Below are positions 55,960 through 64,000 of a DNA stretch of 64,000 nt, one piece after another. The notes under the pieces were generated by a model, which saw nothing but the letters and a program-made list of their open reading frames with translations, searched no databases and had not been told where the DNA came from. This DNA comes from Trichomonas vaginalis G3 (taxonomy: Eukaryota; Parabasalia; Trichomonadida; Trichomonadidae): NCBI RefSeq assembly GCF_026262505.1, contig NC_067207.1, positions 33,758,082-33,822,081 of the forward strand. The letters run 5' to 3'. The first letter of the stretch is position 1; the number at the start of each line of letters is the position of its first letter. The translations under genes were made by a program, and so were the position numbers.

Positions 55960-57714
55960 GTACCATGCGAATATAGTCATAAATGGTGGCATATAATCTG
56001 CACCCGAGCCTGTTGGATTTGTTGTGAAAGTGTGTGAATGATTTCCTGTGGTTCCACAGAAAATACCTGCGCTTGAATCTACTGGGTCACTTGAAATATC
56101 ATATCTATTCATTCCCTGTCTATCCGAACCTGCTGCAAGATTTGTATAACCTCTTTTTGTTATTGAATGTGTATGACTACCTGTTGTGTTTGTAGTTCCT
56201 GTATGAGTGTGCGGTGGAAGGTTTGCTTCAGTAATTTTCTTCGAACCTCCTGCCGTCTTTGAATATCTAGCACAGTATAAGAATTTGTCTACAATCTGCT
56301 TCCATTCACCAAAACCCAGAACTGTTGCTGGATTTGTTGAGTTCATTGACGTATAAATAGAACCAACAGGATATATGGTTTCAAGAATCTGAGTCTTTAA
56401 TGTTTGAAGCTCTGTTTTGTCTGCTTTCTTATCTAACATTGCTGGTAGTTCATATGCTTCAAAGTTTCTGGCATGATCTTCAATGTTCATACATCTGTTA
56501 TCTAAATTGTTTAGTGTATCTTTTACGCTTGTACTTGGATTCTCTAAAGGTGCACTTGAACCAAGGGTATAGTTCAATATTATGTCGTCTGCTCTAACAG
56601 TAGTGAAGGATTTATGTGTATGTTCTTTGTCAGCTTTCTTATCTAACATTGTTGGTAGTTCATGTGTTTCAAAGTTTCTGACATGACCTTCAATGTTCAT
56701 ACATTTACTATTTAAGGAGTTTAGTGTATCTTTTACGCTTGTACTCGGATTCTCTAAAGGTGCACTTGAACCAAGGGTATAGTTCAATATTATGTCGTCT
56801 GCTCTAACAGTAGTGAAGGATTCATGTGTATGGTTCTTGTCAGCTTTACTGTCTAATGTAGCTTGAAGTTCATTTATATCGGAGATGTTGTGTTTATGAG
56901 ATTTCAAAACTTTGTTCATTGCTTCAAGTTCAACTTTGTCAGCTTTACTTTTAATAGCATCTTCAAACGTTATTTTTGACTTAACTCTCAAAGTAAATCT
57001 TGGTTCAACTAATACACCGTTAACATTGAAAGTAGAGGCATAAATTTCATCGTTATAACTAAATGCTTCTGGTGCTTTAGCTACATCATACTGTACAGTA
57101 CAGCTTATGTCATAACCTTTAGCACGAATGTATTTATATCTTCTTTCATTAACATCTTCAGTGCTTATTTGTTCATCCTGTGTTAAATATCCATGGTAGT
57201 CCGTTATAATCTGTTCGTCTGAAGTTATATAATGAACGTGGTTCTTGACTTTATCACTCAGAGCTAAAAGCTCATTTTTGTCTGCTTTTTCGGCTAATTT
57301 CTCATTAACATCATTCACTTCTAATTCAACTCTTCCGCCAGAACTCTTATTATCATTAATCTTTTTCATTAATTCGGTAATTACGTCATAAAGACTATAT
57401 TCTGTTTTCGGTTTTGTAAATAATGAGTCAAAATTTCTTTTCATCATTACATCGCTGACATTAATGATATCACCAATTCCTTTTTCATTTATTCTCTTCA
57501 TTAATTCTGCAATAATGACGAATATATAATCTGTTAATTTATTCTCTTCATCGAGGGTTATAGAATGTTTTGAAATTGAATCATTAACTCCTCTAAATAA
57601 ATCAATAACTTCAGGATACACGTTTTTAATGTCTCGAATAACCCGACCAGTATCCTGTTGTTCATGTTCTTCGTTCCCGTCGTTACGTGGTTTTATATCT
57701 CTAACCATCATCAA
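55948..57714 (-). CDS. Fibre protein distal part with collar-like tip, copy B
   Basis: 588 residues, open. Shaft repeats include two copies of a 70-residue unit (SFTTVRADDIILNYTLGSS and onward) and HKHNISDINELQATL repeats. The tip has YPVGSIYTSMNSTNP, GGSKKITEANLPPHTHT and the final MPPFMTIFAWYR, the phage collar/tail-tip signature. It overlaps the upstream gene's stop as ATGA, so the two may form one expression unit. It likely binds the host surface. The distal part matches copy A closely while the proximal part does not. Confidence 0.7.
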   Translation of the reverse strand: MMMVRDIKPRNDGNEEHEQQDTGRVIRDIKNVYPEVIDLFRGVNDSISKHSITLDEENKLTDYIFVIIAELMKRINEKGIGDIINVSDVMMKRNFDSLFTKPKTEYSLYDVITELMKKINDNKSSGGRVELEVNDVNEKLAEKADKNELLALSDKVKNHVHYITSDEQIITDYHGYLTQDEQISTEDVNERRYKYIRAKGYDISCTVQYDVAKAPEAFSYNDEIYASTFNVNGVLVEPRFTLRVKSKITFEDAIKSKADKVELEAMNKVLKSHKHNISDINELQATLDSKADKNHTHESFTTVRADDIILNYTLGSSAPLENPSTSVKDTLNSLNSKCMNIEGHVRNFETHELPTMLDKKADKEHTHKSFTTVRADDIILNYTLGSSAPLENPSTSVKDTLNNLDNRCMNIEDHARNFEAYELPAMLDKKADKTELQTLKTQILETIYPVGSIYTSMNSTNPATVLGFGEWKQIVDKFLYCARYSKTAGGSKKITEANLPPHTHTGTTNTTGSHTHSITKRGYTNLAAGSDRQGMNRYDISSDPVDSSAGIFCGTTGNHSHTFTTNPTGSGADYMPPFMTIFAWYRVQ

Positions 57715-58907
57715 CGCAGCATAACCGGAGGGTTTGTTGCTATCTGTTCGAAAATCCGTCCGTTATGTACGGTATATCTAAATAATTTCTTTGTGTTTGT
57801 TAAAACATTTGAAACAAGTCTTTTAAAACCATCTACAAAATTTCCTGTTTCACCTAATGTTCTTGCAGCATTTACAAGCTCACCCATTCCCGCTTTTGAC
57901 CCCAAAAACGTCCATATTGCATTTATTTCACTCTGTATAGTTGTCCATTCAGCGAAACTAACACCCGCATTCGCTAAGCTGAAAATGAAATTCAGTGGAT
58001 CGAACTTAATTCCACCTTCTTTTTCAATTTCAACGAACTCACTAACATGAGATTTTAAGTATTCTTTCGTTAAAATTGTTTTCCCCGATGTTATGTCATT
58101 AACGAAACTATCACCGTCAAAAGTTAACGAATTCAATTTCGTCGTTGATGCTTTTATTTCATACACCGCTTTATCAATAGTTTTTGGCTCACCTTCTTTA
58201 GAAGCATATGAAACATTAATGAATGAATTATATGTATTCGTGAATGAGTTAAAATCAATGATTTTCATTAATGACGCCTTTAATGATTCATTTACTGTTG
58301 AATCCCTTAAAGCAATTAATGAACTGTCATTTATAAAAGGTACACTGCAAACCGTCGAGTTTGGATCAAATGCTGTAGTTGGTGCAGGAATATTAATGAT
58401 ATAAGTCATTAAATCATTAAGTGACGTAAATAATGTTGTCGTTTTTGATTTAATTTCTTTAGCATCTGTTATATACGGTAATTTTATTTCTGTAGTTTCT
58501 GAATTAAAGATATTCGCTAAAATGTTTTGTAAACTGTTTTGAACAGCTGTGTAAACCGTTGAATCCGGAACTCTTACGATTTCACCGTCCTTAATAAAAG
58601 GCATTGCACATGGCGTAGTGCTTGGGTCAAATCTTTTTGGGTTATGATTCAACATATATTCTAATGCTTCATGAACAGACTTATATACTGTTGTATTATC
58701 TTTTTCAATAATTTCACCGTCCTTTATAAACGGCATAGTACATGGAGTTAAAATAGGGTCAAACTTTTCATAGTCCTTCCATTTTATGTATTTCTCAGTA
58801 TTTCCATCAGTGATAACAATATATTTGTCAGTAAGTGTGAGAGAGTATTGACCAAAATATAAACGTTTAGCTCTGTCAGCTTCATACGCATATGCAGCTA
58901 TACTCAT
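57711..58907 (-). CDS. Fibre proximal protein, copy B
   Basis: 398 residues starting MSIAAYAYEADRAKR, the same first residues as the copy A fibre. It then has two or three repeats of an FDP-TTPCAMPFIKDGEI unit and helical sequence. No collagen-like run, unlike copy A. It ends at the ATGA overlap with the next gene. This is the variable inner part of the fibre locus; the particle-anchoring end is probably the conserved start. Confidence 0.55.
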   Translation of the reverse strand: MSIAAYAYEADRAKRLYFGQYSLTLTDKYIVITDGNTEKYIKWKDYEKFDPILTPCTMPFIKDGEIIEKDNTTVYKSVHEALEYMLNHNPKRFDPSTTPCAMPFIKDGEIVRVPDSTVYTAVQNSLQNILANIFNSETTEIKLPYITDAKEIKSKTTTLFTSLNDLMTYIINIPAPTTAFDPNSTVCSVPFINDSSLIALRDSTVNESLKASLMKIIDFNSFTNTYNSFINVSYASKEGEPKTIDKAVYEIKASTTKLNSLTFDGDSFVNDITSGKTILTKEYLKSHVSEFVEIEKEGGIKFDPLNFIFSLANAGVSFAEWTTIQSEINAIWTFLGSKAGMGELVNAARTLGETGNFVDGFKRLVSNVLTNTKKLFRYTVHNGRIFEQIATNPPVMLR

Positions 58908-58924
58908 ATTTTAATGAGAATAAA
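58908..58924. promoter_or_regulatory. 17-bp divergent spacer, identical to copy A
   Basis: ATTTTAATGAGAATAAA, as at 2669..2685, between fibre and penton-like starts. Confidence 0.55.
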
Positions 58925-59699
58925 ATGTTGTTCTATTTACAAAGTACAGACCCAAACGAATACGGGACAGTAAAGCTACAAACAAACTTAGGTCTACAGA
59001 ATGAGGCGCTTGCATTCAGAATGGTTGACTTTAATACTATTGCAACTTTTGTCATAACAGATGAAACAGATTTCATGGAGCTTGAAATAGATGGAAAGAA
59101 GCACGAAATAAGATTTCACAATAATGTAGAATATAAGATGGAAACATTAGCTGGAGTGTTAAATGCTCTCATAAATACTACAATAAACAAGGAGAACGAA
59201 GAAAACTTAATGAATGTTAAACTTATTGCAGGAGTTTTGAAGTTCAGTTATGCGAAGGAGTTTAAGATACCACGAATGAGTCATAGAGTTCAATTGCTTC
59301 TGGGTGCATACCATATGACATTTCCTTTGAAAAGTGTTGACAAAACGATTGAGATGAAATCTGTTCCATACGTATGTTATGGTAATTGTTTATACATTGA
59401 GTCTAAAATAGCTAATGTCACAGGCATTTCAGGAGTTAATAGTAAAGGTTCAGTAGAATATAATCTTCTGTTATGCAGTCAATTCAATGTTCATTCCAAA
59501 CGTTCCTGTCATAGCAACTCATTTAGGTAAATGGGTTCGCATTAGTCCTCATAATTTGAAAGACATGCAATTCAGACTTGTTGACTTTCAAGGAGAGCCT
59601 GTAGAACTGAAGGCACCAGTGCGAATGACTGTTGAAGTTGACTTTTTAGAAAATATTAAATGCAACAGCTTACAAGAGAACTCAGAGCTAAAAATATAA
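58925..59699 (+). pseudogene. Penton-like structural protein, copy B, broken
   Basis: Starts MLFYLQSTDPNEYGTVK. It is about 255 residues, beta-rich, with LVDFQGEPVELKAPVRM near the end as in penton-like jelly rolls. Better preserved than the copy A version; about one break. Confidence 0.5.
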
Positions 59700-59897
59700 A
59701 GTATGAATGTTATGTATTAGGCATGAACTTTGGTTGTTGCTGTTTGATGAAACAAATGGTTAGTTATGTCAGTCAAGAGAACAGAAAAATATTGTGTTAG
59801 TGAAAACTGCACCAAGTCAATAAGATTAGGTTTGCATTATGAAGATGAGTTCGATACTGTTGAAGAAGTTTTGGATAGATATTACAAATTGCTTTAA
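59660..59897 (+). pseudogene. Small gene of unknown function, copy B, broken
   Basis: Same gene as 3422..3692 but without the hairpin insertion. Starts MQQLTRELRAKNIKYECY, ends VLDRYYKLL. A break or two. Confidence 0.4.
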
Positions 59898-60023
59898 TTT
59901 ACTAAAACATATTTCAACAAAGCTTATATTCTGTTGAAAGTTTTGTATACTCGTTCGAATATTTATACTTAAACTCAACTCCTGTAGTTCCTGGTGTTTC
60001 AATGATGCGGATGTTACCTATTT

Positions 60024-60500
60024 TCATGAATGTGGCGTTTGACCACAGCATTCGATTTCAGGGTCGAGATAGTCAATGACACATTGTTTCCCTGTTATTC
60101 GTGAGATAACATTTTCAAGGTCCTCCTTTGTTAGAATTATTTGGTTCTTGCTTATAAGATTTGTCAAAAGCTTCTTATCGTCTTTGAGTAAAATTGTTTG
60201 GTATAACTGAAGAAGGTAATGGTCTACGTTATCTGAAGGATTTGTTTGAACATTTGTGTAAGGGTTGTCGTTGGCTTCTCTTGAAAGAATTTGGTCCAGT
60301 GGTGGATACTCTAACTTAACATCTGATGTAGCGTTAGCGTTTGAAGCTGTGTTTAAATTCACGGATTTCAGATCTGGTTCTTTCAAACACTCTGAACTAT
60401 AGTTCTTTATGACAATATTGTTTGTCGTTCGTGAGTCAACATTTGATGTTGGTTCAATTGGAACATTAACGGCACCAGCTAAGATGGATTTGCTTCTCAT
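60024..60500 (-). CDS. ECCG-family conserved protein, copy B
   Basis: 158 residues, open, two residues shorter than copy A (one KE pair fewer in the middle). Otherwise nearly identical, including DYLDPEIECCG. Divergent from the small gene at 60526. Confidence 0.6.
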   Translation of the reverse strand: MRSKSILAGAVNVPIEPTSNVDSRTTNNIVIKNYSSECLKEPDLKSVNLNTASNANATSDVKLEYPPLDQILSREANDNPYTNVQTNPSDNVDHYLLQLYQTILLKDDKKLLTNLISKNQIILTKEDLENVISRITGKQCVIDYLDPEIECCGQTPHS

Positions 60501-60531
60501 TTCATATAGAATAAAAACCTTTTATATGTAT

Positions 60532-60925
60532 GAAATGAACAATATACTCGACAAGGGTTTGAATGTAAAGCTAACGAATGAAAATATTGTTGAATTCACT
60601 GAGACAGGAGCTGTGTATAAAGATGTAGAACTACTGAACAAAAGAGCTAAGGGAAGAAGCAGGAACTGAACAAAGGGTGGAAGCCTATAAAAATTTATGT
60701 CAATGATGGCTCAGGAGGTTCAAACATAAAGTATGCAGAAAGTTATAGAGTTTATGCACTCAAAGGTGAAAAGCCTTCATTTAAGAACAGCTATTCTAAC
60801 CCATATCCTCAAAAGCTAACGGATGGGGAAGTGGATGATATGAATGACAGCAAAAATATTAACAGAAATGGCGACAGAGATGCATGGAATTTGTTTACCA
60901 TCAGTCAATTGAAGGTTAAACTTTA
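60532..60925 (+). pseudogene. Small element protein (4329..4730 family), copy B, broken
   Basis: Same as the open 133-aa gene in copy A, with a break. Starts MNNILDKGLNVKL or three residues earlier. Its end overlaps the ATPase stop. Confidence 0.45.
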
Positions 60926-61810
60926 AAACAATGTTGGTCGTTCCCATGGAATATTTTTGACTTTAATGGTATTAGTCATGATATGAATCTCAAGGTATGA
61001 ACGAGGAGAGATGAGAGACTTATATGCTTCCCAAATTTCTTCAAAAGGTAATGTTATACCTGACTGTTTCCAAATGAGTTCAATATCATAGCGTGAGAAA
61101 CCTTGAAAGATAACGAAGTCAGTTATGAGACGTTTTATGTTTAAAGCTAAAAACCTCCATGTTTGCATAAGTATTGCTACAGTTAAATGGTAATGTCTGA
61201 CTTTAGTAATGATGTTAGCTAATGGTGAGTCAGGCTTTGACACTAAACCTTTTCCGGCGAAGTCGTCACAAACGAGCAGAGTGTTTGAAGGATACTTTTT
61301 GAAGGGGTATTTTGAAAGTTTTGATAGAATGTAGTTTGTCAGTCGTTTCATATCGTAAACTCCTGAGTACTGACGTAAGTGGTGTTTGTCAATAATTCTT
61401 TCCATCTCTTCTGAAGTCTTTTGCATTCCTGACTGTATGAACTCTACGATGGCATAATATTTTCTCTTACGTCGAATGTAACGTTGAAGAAATTCAATGA
61501 GTTCACTGTCTGGAACTTTAACGACAGAGGCTTGAACTTTTGACATAAATGTTTTCGCTGTTGAATCCATTGAATCTGAAGTTGCTGATATAATGATTTG
61601 GTCATAGTAAGAGTCGTTTCCTAAACGCTCTGTTATGAGTATATGACGAATGAGGTTAAATGTCTTACCTGAACCCATCTTTCCACAATAGAAATACACA
61701 CCATTTGAACAGAATTCATAATCTTTGCTGAAAGGAAGAATGAGAGAAGAGTTAAGTTTGTCTGTAGTTTCATTCATGTCTTCATCTACGTCATGTATTA
61801 AATGCTTCAT
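60923..61810 (-). CDS. A32-type packaging ATPase, copy B, intact
   Basis: 295 residues, identical in protein to copy A (Walker A GKMGSGKT, Walker B LLVCDDFAG). DNA differences from copy A are 20 or more and all silent by my reading. The neighbours on both sides carry breaks, so this gene stands out. It is divergent from the structural gene across a 16-bp spacer identical to copy A. Confidence 0.88.
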   Translation of the reverse strand: MKHLIHDVDEDMNETTDKLNSSLILPFSKDYEFCSNGVYFYCGKMGSGKTFNLIRHILITERLGNDSYYDQIIISATSDSMDSTAKTFMSKVQASVVKVPDSELIEFLQRYIRRKRKYYAIVEFIQSGMQKTSEEMERIIDKHHLRQYSGVYDMKRLTNYILSKLSKYPFKKYPSNTLLVCDDFAGKGLVSKPDSPLANIITKVRHYHLTVAILMQTWRFLALNIKRLITDFVIFQGFSRYDIELIWKQSGITLPFEEIWEAYKSLISPRSYLEIHIMTNTIKVKNIPWERPTLF

Positions 61811-61826
61811 TTTATCTCCATTAAAA

Positions 61827-62701
61827 ATGCAAGTCAGAAATATTCAGAACATAGCACCGAGTCTAACTGACAAGAGTATAAAGATATACTATGAACATGT
61901 TATGATGAAACCAACCAAAATTCAAGAAAGTCAGTATACTTATGAATATCCAAGACATTGGGTAGAGTATGTAGGAGGTGAGAAAGCTATTGAAATCAGA
62001 CAAGTTAGAAGTATTCCAGCAGGAAGGACAATATTATTGAAGAACTTTAATGTTTTGAGTATAATGATGAAACAAAGAAGCAAGATAGTTTTCCTGTTGC
62101 TGTGTATGTGAACCTAGACACAGGAGATGACATGAAAGTTTTTAACACAAAGCTTCAAACGGTAGTGAGAGAACAACTGACTGCGGAAGGACATCCATTA
62201 CCTTCAGAAGTTACCATAGCATATAATTTTGAAACAAACTCAATAGATTTTAAAGTCATCTCTGCAAAGAAGTCAGGATTTACATTTAATGAAGCAGATG
62301 TATATTCGAATGAAAACTTCAAAGCTATTGCATGGTTAGATAATGACGATTGCTTTAAGAAAATTTAAATTCAGTGACTCAAAGATGTCAATAGATGACC
62401 TTCGTGGAATGTTACCATCGACGTTTACAGTGAAGGTTCAGCAGGATTGCTTACAAGATTTCAATTGGTGGCATTTGGTCTCGTGAGAACATTGTTATAA
62501 AATCCAGTATAAGTGAATTTGCTGAAGAATCTATATTATGTCTTTCAAACTATGTATTCGCCGCCAAAGCATTATAGTATAACAAACTTTGTCAGTAAGT
62601 TTAACATAAGACTTGTCGAACCTTCTTCAATGAAAGATGTTGTGCTACCTAAAGATGGAAAGGATGGACTCATTATTGAGATGATTTTAATTGCATATTA
62701 A
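61827..62701 (+). pseudogene. Structural-type protein (YEYPRHW), copy B, broken
   Basis: Counterpart of the open gene at 5631..6512, nearly identical in DNA. Starts MQVRNIQNIAPS, ends MILIAY. About five breaks. Confidence 0.55.
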
Positions 62702-62925
62702 ATGAGCTTGTTCTTGAAGGTCATTCATGATGAAATAACTGTTGTAGAAGATGTTAGCAATTGTTCAGACATTTTGAAGCGTATAGATGATTAAGAAATA
62801 AGTTAGATAGACCGCAAAGTGGTGAGGGCGAAGCCCGTGAGAATGTTTATGTTTCATTGACTTTCTCCAGTAACGAGAACTTTTATGAGATAATATTGAA
62901 GAGAGATGATTTTAATATGGTGTAA
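62702..62925 (+). pseudogene. Small element protein, copy B, carries hairpin insertion
   Basis: Counterpart of 6513..6710 (MSLFLKVIHDEITVVED). A double hairpin at 62811..62836 is present here and absent in copy A. Broken. Confidence 0.5.
62811..62836. repeat. Double-hairpin mini-element, present in B and absent in A
   Basis: 13-bp hairpin ACCGCAAAGTGGT, spacer GA, 11-bp hairpin GGGCGAAGCCC. On the reverse strand the order is 11-bp, TC, 13-bp, as at 45658 and 50682. Copy A has no such stretch at the same place (about 6620). Confidence 0.8.
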
Positions 62926-63451
62926 ATGGTAGCTTGGGCAGCTTTAGGCGCAATGGGAACAAAAGCATTAGCATTTGGAGCAAAAGCACTTGGAGCTTAT
63001 GACGCAGTAAATAAAATGAGTGGAGGAAGAGTTTCGAAGACATTAGATGCAAATAAAGGAAGATTGGAGGCTGGGTTGCAAAGAAGTTAAGATTAAATAA
63101 AATAGGGCTCATAAATAAAGCATCCAATTTGGTTGCGACTGAGTCAGAAAATGCTTTAGGAAAGGATGATGAGTTTGCAAAACATGCAAAAGACTTTAAT
63201 GACCAGATGAAAGGTGAAACAATGCATTTAAATAGAGTCGATGGAACTAAAGAAAATGTTTCTTCTCCACCAGTAGTTCTTCCGTATGGTCCCTATGGAA
63301 TGTATGGAAACCCTTACGAAAGACCATTTGACCCATTGACTGGTGGAAGTAACTGGTATCATTACGGCCGAAGAAGAAAGACAGTCAAGTTGGAGACAGA
63401 CGTGAAGAAAGCAACTAAAAAGAAACCAAGGAAGAGAGTTATAAAGCAATG
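62926..63451 (+). pseudogene. Gly/Ala-rich minor virion-type protein, copy B, broken
   Basis: Counterpart of 6711..7223: MVAWAALGAMGTKALAFG start, PYGPYGMYGNPYERP, basic tail. About one break. It carries a short extra stretch near the middle (KENVSSP) relative to A. Confidence 0.5.
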
Positions 63452-63454
63452 AAT

Positions 63455-63510
63455 TCAACAGGGTGAAAAACAGGTGAAAAAGAGGTGAGATCTCACCACT
63501 TCACCTAAAT
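63455..63510. repeat. Palindromic intergenic block, GGTGA type, copy B
   Basis: Same place as 7230..7283 in copy A but with the inner units in a different order (GGTGAAAAACAGGTG then AAAGAGGTG), so units shuffle within the block. Confidence 0.55.
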
Positions 63511-63581
63511 TTATTTTTGTGCTATGTTTTCATACGTGTGAGGGTGGTGATATCATTTATTTTTTATTTTATTTTTTATAT

Positions 63582-64000
63582 AAATGACGAAAACTATTGA
63601 GATAACAAACTACAACGGTCATGAGTTCAAGAATTTGTTCTTCGTTCCTCGTGAAAATACATTCTATCAGATACGAGGGAGAAAGGGTAAAGTTAGTTTG
63701 AGCGTTTATGACTACAAGCATAATGGAAAGTTTATACAAGCATATGATACAAACGGTAAGCGTGTTTCATTAGCTTTGTCAAAACTTACAGGTATAAACT
63801 ATGACAGTGATTTTGACCTATATGAAGAAGAAAGTGAGTCAGAAGATTATGAGCTGTTATATGAAGCACAGCAATGGGAGGAGTTGCAATACTTTTGTAA
63901 GTGAGAACGTTTATTTTTACATTAGTGAAGTCGTTTGTGAAAACATTAGTGAGGTGAAGTGGTTGGTGGCTGTGTAAATATTTAAGGTTAAGTTAGTGTT
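63582..64000. repeat. Right terminal inverted repeat of copy B, cut by window end
   Basis: Reverse complement of 42591..43009, with the inner border at the start codon of the gene it carries. About 105 bp of the tip lies outside the window. Confidence 0.88.
63584..63904 (+). CDS. Terminal-repeat gene, right copy (106 aa)
   Basis: Starts MTKTIEITNYNGHEF, the same protein as the left-end copy at 42687..43007. It directly follows TTTTTATATAA, different from the leader of the left copy, so the two copies have different promoters. Function unknown. Confidence 0.65.
   Translation: MTKTIEITNYNGHEFKNLFFVPRENTFYQIRGRKGKVSLSVYDYKHNGKFIQAYDTNGKRVSLALSKLTGINYDSDFDLYEEESESEDYELLYEAQQWEELQYFCK

Larger units (their letters stand above)
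42486..64000 (+). mobile_element. Maverick/Polinton copy B, nearly full length
   Basis: The left tip begins AGTTAGTAT at 42486, and the right part of the inverted repeat runs off the window end, which corresponds to 42591 on the left; the true right tip should be about 105 bp further. It has the full Polinton set: protein-primed-type PolB, rve integrase, major capsid, penton-like, A32 ATPase, fibre, minor proteins and KilA-N cassette. Fossil: several tens of breaks overall, with PolB, capsid and integrase worst and ATPase, fibre and small left-end genes open. Young, given the close match to copy A. Confidence 0.9.

Overview
The window looks like nuclear DNA of a trichomonad, most likely Trichomonas vaginalis. 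It is AT-rich, the host genes show no introns, several stop codons sit inside a TAAA string (the trichomonad poly(A) signal), one host protein carries what looks like the Inr-binding domain (IBD) known from this lineage, and most of the sequence is giant Maverick/Polinton-type DNA elements for which this genome is known.

Three elements and two short host islands are present. Copy A (1..7863) is the right-hand part of a Polinton whose left part lies outside the window; it ends inside a host surface-protein gene, of which only the 3' part remains (7864..8451). Host island 1 (7864..16290) holds a coiled-coil protein, a PP2A B56-like regulatory subunit, an Rh-type ammonium transporter and an IBD protein with an SH2-like C-terminal part. 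Element C (16291..40778, about 24.5 kb) is a second, different element. It has poly-A/poly-T ends and encodes an SF3 (D5-like) helicase, a packaging ATPase, capsid proteins, an integrase, a fibre and an adenine methyltransferase, with no PolB seen. Host island 2 (40779..42485) has no gene, only a hairpin and a 112-bp tandem repeat. Copy B (42486 to the window end, about 105 bp short of its right tip) is an almost full-length element of the same family as A, with PolB, integrase, capsid, ATPase and fibre genes.

A and B have the same orientation and closely similar right halves. Capsid, ATPase and fibre genes are packed head to head across 15-25 bp spacers with a shared AATAAAA/TTTTTA-type motif, or abut as TAAATG. 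All three elements are treated as fossils: B has many breaks, C has a largely open right half and a decayed left half, and the visible part of A has a few breaks. The close A/B match suggests recent spread.

The signals most worth following are: (1) a family of tiny GC-rich double hairpins inserted in and between element genes, two of them present in one copy and absent from the other; (2) a three-gene KilA-N / GIY-YIG-like / unknown cassette shared at high similarity between the otherwise different elements B and C; (3) terminal inverted repeats that carry a gene and appear to be exchanged as a unit; and (4) packaging ATPases of A and B with identical protein but many silent DNA differences.
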